64,000 bases of DNA from Cordilura impudica. Lineage: Eukaryota > Arthropoda > Insecta > Diptera > Scathophagidae. The stretch is taken from the NCBI GenBank assembly GCA_963682025.1, contig OY821517.1, positions 95,291,946-95,355,945 on the forward strand, given 5' to 3'. Below the pieces are notes generated by a model. The model was not told where the DNA came from and did not search any database. It was given only the letters and a program-made list of their open reading frames with translations. Position 1 is the stretch's first letter; each line of letters starts with the position of its first letter. Shown here piece after piece: positions 55,488 to 64,000 of this stretch. The position numbers and the translations under genes are program-made.

Positions 55488-55735
55488 AAGCATTCCGACA
55501 ATAATTGAGCTGTTGGCGAACTACTATTTGATAAAGATCAGCCAAATGTGTGAAAATTTGCTCTTATTTTAAGTTTGATGTAATTTTACTGCAAATTTTC
55601 CTTCACGAATTGTTAAAATTTTATATTATTTGTAGTTGCAAATATATCGAGATAATCTTCTTAAAATATCAAAGTATTCCAACAAAAATTGTGCTTTTGG
55701 CGAACTACTACTAGAAAACTATTTCTCTTTTTTTT
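54360..55735. repeat. Degenerate satellite of about 145-195 bp units
   Basis: GGCGAACTACTACTCGAAAA or a variant recurs at about 54381, 54568, 54763, 54905, 55084, 55230, 55518 and 55701, each followed by AAAGATCAG-like text and AAATGTGTGAAAATAT. Units are strongly diverged. A TA-dinucleotide run (55439-55485) interrupts the array. Confidence 0.75.
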
Positions 55736-57339
55736 TCTTTTATTTCCCATAACCCCAATTATAATTATTCCTACTTGAGTAATTGTAAATAAATCTCTTT
55801 AGATTGAGCCCCCTTTTAAATTGTAAAATTCCCTGTCCAACCAAAAGAGATTTTTAATATTATTAAATCCCATAATAATACAGTTGCTACACGATAAATT
55901 GGACAATATCAATTGATGCATAAAAATTAAATAAAAATCATGAAACTAATTGTAAGATGGAATACACAGAGTAAAAGTTTTCATGACACGCCATTGTTGG
56001 ACGAAAAAAATGTCAAAGTTAAATAAGAAATACATATATATACATATGTACATGCATGCTATGGCAACCGTTTTGTACCCGCGGCAAGGTTTTTAAAGCA
56101 AAAAATTGTTCTGACAATATACGAAAAGCATAATATTAATACACTATTTAGGCCAAACACTGCAAAATATCATTTACTGGAATAGAATCTACACCACTTG
56201 AAACGCTATTGGGCATTCGGCAGGGCACGTTATAATCTGCAAGAGCTACAGCAGTATTTCCGAGTAACATATAAATGTTTGACATTCAATGGAAAAAAAA
56301 AAGCTGCCAAACAAATATCTAGAAGTAGTATTTGTTTTTGAAAATGGCAAAAACTATTTGAAGACTTCCCTTAGTGTAGAGATTTATGAAAAAATTACAT
56401 TCTGTATATTTAATTTATAAAAAATTTATAGCAAAACTATTCGTCATTTAAATATTAAATATAAACTACTAACATATATGAGTACCTTACATACGCTTAA
56501 TCACATTCATAAAATGACGGTTGTTATTTAAAATTGTTACCGACAGAAAACAAAATTATATGAATCTACTACAAAAGTACTACAAAAAAGCAATTTTGAT
56601 TTATATTTTATTCAGACTTAGTTTGATGTTGTTTAACATTTAGACTTAAACAATAGGCAAAACTACACTCACATAAATTTCAACAAAGGCATACAAAATT
56701 ATTTCCGGAAAATATTCATTAAATCCAAACAAAATGCTTACAGTAAAAAAAAAATTCCAATGTTAAACGGACTGTCTTTAATTTAGTTTCGTGTAATGTA
56801 ATTTTCATAGCTACGTATAATTTTATAAAATTGAATTTCCTACTTAACATTTAAGCAAAGGTTATGATGATGCATGCATTCATTCATGGCAACAAATGTT
56901 TTCGTAGTGGTAGTGTAAAATATTTAACAGTTGTTCATGCCGATCTAAGTATAGATTTTTTTGTTTGAAAATATCCAATTTTTTCTTTGTTTTTATTTAT
57001 TTGTTTGGTTTAGTTTTGGTTTGTATGTAACAACATAACACGAACTAGAATGAACGCTTTTGACATTCCTAGAAAATCCGACAAGTAGGCCAGGAATGAG
57101 ATCGAAAAAATCTGATTTTTTTTCGCAAGCATTGTTTGAATTATTTTTAATATGTGAGTTATTATGCTTAATACCAAACGTATGCATATGTTGTTAGTTT
57201 GATTAACATGAACGATTAAATAGAAGTACGTGCTAAAATGCTTAAATATTTTCAACAAAATCCAAGCCATCTATAAAATCCCAAAAAAAAAAAAAAAAAC
57301 TTTAAGGAATAGGTCCATAAGTTCGCAAGTAGTAATCTA
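55736..57339. other. No gene seen
   Basis: AT-rich sequence with short Lys/Asn/Ile-rich open frames and no recognisable family. Confidence 0.5.
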
Positions 57340-58695
57340 TATACATACATATATAAAATTCATTTTCTGTTTGTTTGTTTGTTTGTTTATTTGTTTGTTT
57401 GTTTGTTTGACCGCTATACAAATTTTTATTTTTCAACGGATTTCCCTGAAATTTTGTACACGCGATCTCTATACCCCAGGAACGGTCGCCATATACTTTT
57501 TACCAGCCACGCCTACTTTTACGCCCACTTTTTATGTAAAATTCCTTTTCTGTTTTATTCATATTTGTTCACTATACAAATTTTTATATGTTAACGGATT
57601 TCTCTGAAATTCGGTACACACGATCCCTGTACTCCACCTAAGATCACCATATACGTACTATTGGCCACGCCTACTTTTACGCCCACTTTTTATATACAAT
57701 TCATTTTCTGCTTTTTGGTATATTTGTTCGCTATACAAATTTTTATTTGTTTACGGATTTCACTGACATTTGGTACAGAGGATCCCCGTACTCCAGCTAA
57801 GGTCACCATATGCTTCTCATCGACCACGCATACTTTAACGCCCACTTTTATATACAATTCATTTTATGCTTTTTGGTATATTTGTTCGCTATACAAATTT
57901 TTATTTGTTAACGATTTTCTCTGAAATTTGGTACACACGATCCCTGTACTTCAGCTAAGGTTACCATATACTTCTTACCGGCCACGCCTACTCTTACACC
58001 CACTTTTTATATACAATTCATTTTCTGCTTTTTGGTATATTTGTTCGCTATACAAATTTTTATTTGTTAACGGATTTCTTTGAGATTCGGTACACACGAT
58101 CCCTCAGCTCCAGGGAAAGTCACCATATTCTTCGTACCGGTCACGCCTACTCTTACGCCCACTTTTTGTATACAATTCATATTCTGTTTTTTTGTACATT
58201 TGTTTGCTACACAATTTTGTTTTAAACGGATTTCTCTGAAATTTGCTACACACGATCTCTGTACTCCAGAGAGGTCGCCATATGATTCTTGCGGACCACG
58301 CCTACTTCTACGCCCACTTTTTATACAAAATTAATTTTCTGTTTTTTGGTATATTTTGGTATAGTTGGTCACACGATCTCTATACTGCAGGGCAGGTCAC
58401 CATATGCTTCTTACAGGCCACGCCTACTTTGCGCCAACTTCTATGTATATAAAACTTATTTTTTTCCTTTTATTTGTTTCTTTATTTGATTGCTATACAA
58501 ACTTTTATTTTTCAATGGCTTTCTCCGAAATTTAGTACATATTCCAGGGAAGGTCCCCATATGATTTTTACCGACCACGCCTACTTTTACGCCCAATTTT
58601 CATATAAAATTCATATTTTGTTGTGTGGTATATTTCTTCACTATACAAATTTGTACTTTTCAACGGATATCTCTGAAATTTGGTTTACACGGAAA
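57340..58695 (+). repeat. 159-bp satellite array with (GTTT)n head
   Basis: After ATTCATTTTCTGTTTGTTTG and a run of GTTT units, a 159-bp unit repeats: CTATACAAATTTTTAT falls at 57413, 57572, 57731, 57889, 58048 and 58207, then at 58492 and 58641 after a partly deleted unit. Each unit includes CCACGCCTACTTTTACGCCC. 159 is a multiple of three, so frames stay open across units; this is an artefact of period, not coding. Two reverse-oriented units lie at 37257-37560. Confidence 0.88.
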
Positions 58696-59636
58696 TAACT
58701 ATAAGGTGAACAAATAATAAATGAACTTACTCCCCAAATTCATTCTTAAATTTTTACATATTTTTATTTAATGAATTTTGTTAAATATTTATTTTAGTAA
58801 ATATCCGCATATTGCTCTCAATTTATGTCCTACAATAAATGCATTTAAAATGAGTATTCTTTTCAATAGCATCATTTCGTTGCGGATGCTACTCGCTCGC
58901 GGAATACAGCTTAGTGAAATGTCGTATGATAAATTTTATCTACGTATGTGAAATAATTACATGTTGATCAAAATAGGCCACACATATACTATAAGCAGTT
59001 GCTTAAAGAAACCTTGCGACACAATATTAAACGTCGCATTAGTATTTTATTTCTGAAACTTGAATTTGGCGTCTCTGCTCAATGATGATCACTTATTGAA
59101 TGAAGTAATTAAATTTTTAAAAGTTCTGATTCCTTTAATTTGCGAACCATTCCGTTATATTTGATGTTTATAAATAAACTGAAAAAAAAACTTAAAGCGG
59201 TTTCGCATTATTTTTGAAGCATTTTTGCTTGAAATAAAAAATGAATTTACTGCCAATACAAATTTTTGGGGAGAAAGTTCATTTTATTGGGGAATATGTT
59301 AATTGGGGACTAAGTACTCAGCGCCTGGTAAGCATAGTGAACCATTTTTCAAGTCAAAGGCCTTTTTATCCCGGGCAAGACTGGGTAAGAACAGCTAGTT
59401 AGAACTATAAAATTTATCTTTTTGTAAGTTTAAGTATGATTTCAATTCAATAAAATAATCAAAGCTTTAGGTTCAATGGTTTCCTTATAAATACTTTTAT
59501 GTGTATTAATATTTTTGCGATCTCACTCCTTACGCCATTATTTTGTAAATACGTATTTAGTTTTTTTTTTTTTTTTTTTTTTTTCTTCTTGGTTACGGAA
59601 AGTCATAGTCTTACAAATGGTTGTCATTGTTTTCTT
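58696..59636. other. No gene seen; poly-T at 59561-59584
   Basis: No coding or repeat family recognised apart from the T homopolymer. Confidence 0.5.
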
Positions 59637-59757
59637 TTTGGCATATTAAGAATGTGTTATATGTCTCTTAAATAGTTTAAGTTCACACTGCTTAACCCAT
59701 GATGATCTAACTTTTCTCTTTGGCATATTAAGAATGTGTTATATGTCTCTTAAATAG
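59637..59757. repeat. Perfect 39-bp direct duplication
   Basis: A 39-bp block beginning TTTGGCATATTAAGAATGTG and ending CTCTTAAATAG occurs at 59637-59675 and 59719-59757 without a mismatch. The second copy abuts the foldback element at 59758. Confidence 0.85.
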
Positions 59758-60170
59758 CACTGTACAACACAAAAAAAATTCCATGGTACGGCCTTTTTGA
59801 TAGAGGAGACAAAAAAAGCCACGTGTATCGGCGTTTTGAAAGTTTACATCTGAATTTCATTTGGGGGGGGGTTAAAGTTTCCCAGCTCTGGCACATTCTT
59901 AAAAGAGCAAAAACATCATAAAACCAGGGATTTAAGGGTTAATTTCAAATTTTATTTTAAAGTACCCCAAAAATTTAGCATGAAAAAAATTAACCCTAAG
60001 CTTTCTTTTGTTGTGTCTTATTTCTGACTTTATGGTAGAATTTTCCGTTTTGGTGTATTCAGGGACTTATAGTAAAATTTCACGGCGAATATTTTTGCGG
60101 AACATTTTAAACCCTACATTCCTGTTTTAATGGTGTTTTTGCTCTTTTAAAAATGTGTTAACTTTAGAAT
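59758..60170. mobile_element. Foldback element family C, copy 2
   Basis: Starts CACTGTACAACACAAAAAAA, then GATAGAGGAGAC and ACGTGTATCGGCG as in copy 1. The arms are inverted around a small centre near 59985 (TTAACCCTAAGC and complement). The right end is less complete than the left. It lacks the Helitron insert of copy 1. Confidence 0.72.
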
Positions 60171-60540
60171 TTTTATTGAATTCATTTTTGACTAGCTCTA
60201 GAGGCGTATTGATAAAAGCCCTTGTTTAGACCAAAACCTTTTGGAATTTGATAAATTTGATTATGAATGTTCTAGAATATCATTAAAAACTCACAGAAGT
60301 GGTTTATCTGCAAATCTTGTTAACATAAAATTCTAACCGAGATGTCATTTAAAGGCCCTATTTTAAAAAATGTAAACAAAAAATATTTTCTTTGTTTTAT
60401 CCAATCAATCTTTAACAATTTTCTTAAGAAATGTCTTCTTTACCTCATATCGAAAAAAATTTCAAAAATTCTTAATAAATAGTTACGCTCATTGACGTAT
60501 GATTAAGTATCACGCGAATTTAAATTAAATCGAAAACTAA
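60171..60540. other. No gene seen
   Basis: AT-rich sequence without recognisable coding content. Confidence 0.5.
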
Positions 60541-60549
60541 GCATAGTAG

Positions 60550-61460
60550 CACAAAAAAAGTTTGACGTTTTCGAAAATTTAAAACACTTTATAATCGGAA
60601 TATTGATCTAATATCGGCAACTGCTACGAGAGTAGTTGAAAAATTCAAGCAGGCTGGATCAATTAGTGATGCTAAACACACTGGTCGTCCAAAAACAAGT
60701 CGTTCAAATGGCAATATCGCAGCAGTGCGTAAGTGTTGATTAAAGTTCGGCGTCATGCGTGGGAATTGCAAATCTCAAGAAGACTCAGTGAAGATCTGAA
60801 TGGATGAATTCGTTGAATGGATTATTGAACATTAACAAATTAATGCTGATTTTTCAAACAGAATCACCTAAACGATGAAGCACATTTTGACCATGATAGT
60901 ATCATTATTTTGGAGTCATCATTGAACCATACTTAATCAAAAATAAGATTGGTCAAACAGTGGCTGTGGCAGGTGATTGATAGCGCGACATGACAACAGA
61001 GATCTGTCTGACGAAATAACATAAAATGGATGTGGAGGATATGCAGTTTCAAGAAGAGGGTGACACGTGCTAAACAGCCCGTGAAACGATTCAAATACTG
61101 CGTGAGACATTTCCTGGTCGTGCATTTTCTCGATTCGATGATCAGAATTGGCCCCCTACATCGTGTGATTTAAAAACGTTGGCTTTCTTTTTAGTGGGTT
61201 ATTTTAAATCAAAGGTCTATGCCAACAAGGTCACAACCAAACGTGCATTAGGAGAGGAAATTCAACGCTGCATCAAGGAAATTCAGCCACATTTATGCAA
61301 AATGGTCGTGGAAAATTTCGACACAAGGATGCGTATGTGTCAACATATTCATGGAGGCCATATACTCGATATGTTGTCCCGTACATAGCAATGTCGATAC
61401 AAATAAAACTGTCTTTTCTGTGTAATTAAAATCTTGCCTGAATTTTGAGATACCCTCACC
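60550..61460 (+). pseudogene. DD41D mariner relic
   Basis: Readable blocks: ATRVVEKFKQAGSISD with GRPKTSRS (N-terminal linker), SDEITxNGCG-like text, then MQFQEEGDTC (the second catalytic D replaced by E), TARETIQILRETFPGRAFSR, NWPPTSCDL, and a longer open end from 61179: YFKSKVYANKVTTKRALGEE to HILDMLSRT. It is related to the other DD41D copies but carries many stops, and PLD is changed at the third catalytic position. Confidence 0.7.
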
Positions 61461-62780
61461 TTTTATTACTATTCTCCAGCCCAAGTCTCGAAAAAATGTA
61501 ACTAGTCACGGGAAAGCTCTATTTACAATTTTGAGCAGAAGCAACTGTCATCGAAAATGATTTTATTGGTTTTGCAAATACTCTCCATAAAAATCAATAC
61601 ACATTTTTTTCCTAATACTAAAGAATTTGCAACAAAAGTTAATAATTTGCGTTTTTTTTTTTTTACGAACTATTAATTTAAAACAATTTCTTTTTCTGTG
61701 TCATTCTAAAAATAAATCGTATAAAAATATTTCTTGCATTATAAATTTTTAAACCAATAGCAATTTGAATTGCATACATACATGCATAGCAATTTTCTTT
61801 CATATTATTTCAACTAAGCCCCCTCAACCACCTCGTTCCAAAGCCCACTAATGCATTTTATAAAATTAAAAATCCATGTTATAAATAATTGATTATTTCA
61901 AATGTGAATGAACGACATTAACCTCAACTAGTTTATATAAAAACAAAAAATTATGGAAAAATATTGTTTAATAAAAAAAATCTGCAGGGTTCGGTTATAA
62001 ATTTTTTGACCAGTTTTAAATCTACATAAAACCCATCTTCTCATAATATTATGCAATTATTTATATAAGACTTCTGCAAAATATGGTGTGTTTCAAAATT
62101 CGAAAAAAAAAAACTTTTTAACCACTTCCCACATAAAGTCATGACTAAAGTGTGCGTTTAGTCTGAAATTTAATACGTAATTAGACGTATTTTCATTTAA
62201 AAATTTTAGTATGAGTAATTAACAGTTAAGTTTTAGTAATCCATGCTGCTTTCCAACTGAATAAATAAAATACATTTACTGACTGTGTGGAGTTAATTCT
62301 TCTATGTGTTTTGTCTATTGTGTGTTGGTTGGTTGGTAAAAAATTAAGAACAAGAGCTTAATAACAGTTACATAAAAAAAAAGTGGATGAATGGCAAGAA
62401 CGGAAACAGCAAATGACGACAATGTTTAATTCGACAATAAAAGTGGCATGCACAACGAATATACACAGCCATGGTACTGAACGACAATCAGTACCTTTGG
62501 ACTGTAGTTGTTTTCTTTTTGTATATTTTTAAAGAAAAAAAATCAACAAGATATAAATATAAAAACAATCAATAATACAATGACCTATCCGAACAATAAA
62601 GAAACGATAATCGCCTACATAGTACATTACATATATGTATATGTTTGTAATTGAGTCAATTCGGAATGAATGGGAATAACAATCGATAAGGAAAAAAATA
62701 TATATAAATCTCAAATTTGTACCAATTGGATTGGGGTATAAGAGCAACGTATATTATAAAAAGCAAATATTTCAATATAT
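61461..62780. other. No gene seen
   Basis: AT-rich intergenic or intronic sequence with an A/T-rich microsatellite-like texture and no recognised family. Confidence 0.5.
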
Positions 62781-62785
62781 TTCAG

Positions 62786-62942
62786 ATTTATTCGAGGAAA
62801 GAAACTTAAAGATCGTGAAAGATTGTATAGGCTATATTTTGCTTTTAAACAAATTCATGCTAATTTTGAGAAAAATGTTGCTAGAATAACTGAAAGGGTG
62901 AAACTCTATAACACAAAAATCAATTGTGGTTTAAAGCTATAA
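62786..62942 (+). other. Possible exon, charged helix
   Basis: After an acceptor AATATATTTCAG a 51-codon frame reads FIRGKKLKDRERLYRLYFAF then KQIHANFEKNVARITERVKL to a stop. It is charged and helical in character, unlike the Phe/Lys/Asn-rich random frames around it. No family recognised and no partner exon found. Confidence 0.3.
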
Positions 62943-62964
62943 CTCTATAACAGAAAATTAATTG

Positions 62965-63156
62965 ATGGTGATGGATCTGCAAAATGTGGATATTGATGAT
63001 TTATTGATTGAGAAACCTTTAGATCCGGAAGACCTTATCGAACGGCCGATGATAGCAATGGAACCCATGGCGAAGAGAGCTTATTTGGGACGGTATAAGA
63101 TTTTGCAAAAAAGTAAGGAGTATCATTTTCTCAGTCATGATCATGACGGAAGGTGA
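62965..63156 (+). other. Possible exon or small gene, acidic protein
   Basis: ATG at 62965 opens 63 codons: MVMDLQNVDIDDLLIEKPLD, PEDLIERPMIAMEPMAKRAY and LGRYKILQKSKEYHFLSHDH. Composition is protein-like (acidic, Pro and Met present). A possible donor AAG/GTGAAT lies at the very end (63151), so it could be a first or internal exon. It lies 23 bases after the preceding candidate but in another frame. No family recognised. Confidence 0.35.
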
Positions 63157-63261
63157 ATTAAAATTTTAACGTAACGTGCAGATTTGTCAAAATGAATAAA
63201 CAACTCGAAAAACAAAAAACCTTAACATAATGTAATTATAGTTGGTATTAAGCTTTTTTTA

Positions 63262-63555
63262 TATACCCTATACCACAGTGGTGAGGGTATGACTTTGTGC
63301 TAATGTTTGTAGCTAACAAAACTAATTGACCTAGACCCACCTTTTATTATACCGATGTGATTCTAAGTCGACTTAGCTATGTCGTCCGTCTATGTGCCAA
63401 TTTCTACCTTGTAATCAAACAAAGGGTCACAAATATATTTTAAAGAAATTTTCCATATAAGCTTATAGAACGAACGCTATTAAAATTGGTGAAAATCTGT
63501 GCATGCTCAGACCCATATCAGCCCGAGTTAAATCTATAAAAAAAAAAAACAAAAA
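63262..63555 (-). mobile_element. mini-me/DINE-like repeat, 3' fragment
   Basis: TATACCCTATACCACAGTGG, TTTTATTATACCGATGTGAT and ATAAAAAAAAAAACAAAAAT follow the family in reverse orientation. The left-end palindrome is missing. Confidence 0.65.
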
Positions 63556-63876
63556 TATTGGTTTATATAGCTGTGGTTTTCTGGAATAACCGCGTATGTC
63601 CATTTTTGTCAGTTTTGAGTTAACGATGCCAAATATATTATTTTTTAGCGCTCTTTACCAAGGTTCAGAAAATACACACATGAAACACACAATATTCTGT
63701 TCTAAAGCAGCCAACACATATTTTTATTTTCATATCAATTATGTGTGTTTCTAAATTTTGTACGGTACCGACTGTGACTGTGTTTCGTTTTAATATTTCG
63801 TTATCTACACGAACATTTTTCTATCACGTGTTTTTTTTTTCGAACACACATAAACCACACAGATTCGCGTGTAGCT

Positions 63877-64000
63877 TTATTTTAAGTTCGTGTTCTGGTA
63901 CGTGTTCAGCGAAAAATCAGAACATGAACAATAAACACGTTCGAGTTCAGTTATATTTTAAGTTCGTGTTCTGGCTCATGTACAGCGGAAACAGAACATG
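63877..64000. repeat. Tandem repeat of about 74 bp at the window edge
   Basis: TTTTAAGTTCGTGTTCTGG occurs near 63880 and 63956, each followed by text ending in CAGAACATG. One full and one partial unit are visible. The array may continue past the window. Confidence 0.65.

Noticed and set aside
57379..58698. Several open frames of 65-125 codons in tandem
   Set aside because: They exist because the satellite period (159) is a multiple of three. The peptides repeat with the DNA and have no independent coding signal.
53100..58700. The repeat arrays as a CRISPR locus
   Set aside because: Units are diverged and directly joined, with no uniform short repeats and unique spacers, and the DNA is animal.

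Overview
The window is insect nuclear DNA. It is strongly AT-rich, has almost no long open frames, contains spliced coding exons, and is packed with transposable elements typical of flies. The one recognisable host gene is the dipteran PACS homologue (KrT95D in Drosophila). Repeats of the (GTCY)n / mini-me (DINE-like) kind and AGGGTGAT-ended mariners suggest a higher (calyptrate) fly such as a blow fly or house-fly relative; the species is an inference.

Layout. 1-5.1 kb: two small palindromic MITEs and a Tc1-like relic split by nested insertions (a foldback element carrying a Helitron-like insert in its loop). 5.4-6.3 kb: a mariner relic. 6.4-10.2 kb: a piggyBac-like element with TTAA flanks and a broken transposase, holding a 0.8-kb mini-me/DINE-like copy. 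10.4-10.7 and 18.2-18.7 kb: two minus-strand PACS exons, separated by a 7.5-kb intron filled with mariner, Tc1 and mini-me-like copies, short satellites and poly-T tracts. 18.9-23.4 kb: two more mini-me-like copies and a DD41D mariner with TIRs and TA flanks. 24-27 kb: a Transib element with an internal deletion, bounded by CGCCG duplications. 29-30.3 kb: a foldback element and a Helitron-like copy. 31.4-35.25 kb: a structurally complete Transib element with one uninterrupted 673-codon transposase, RSS-like CACTGTG/CACAGTG ends and GGCCG target duplications. 35.3-38.8 kb: inverted arrays of TGTTCT motifs and Helitron-like copies. 39-42.7 kb: a tRNA-derived SINE, mini-me fragments and two DD41D mariners. 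42.9-44.9 and 46.7-49.8 kb: two members of one DNA-transposon family that I cannot assign, the second carrying an 0.8-kb terminal inverted duplication. 53-59 kb: three satellite-like arrays. 60.5-61.5 kb: a DD41D relic. 62.8-63.2 kb: possible host exons.

How it fits together. The host content is probably one long-intron gene on the minus strand, and the rest is a graveyard of DNA transposons with layered insertions. The most notable object is the intact Transib. Transib transposases are the accepted relatives of the RAG1 recombinase, and this copy keeps the D, D, E catalytic residues, the CxxC and HxxxxH zinc ligands, both ends and the target duplication. A second, divergent Transib lies 4.5 kb away without its catalytic aspartates.
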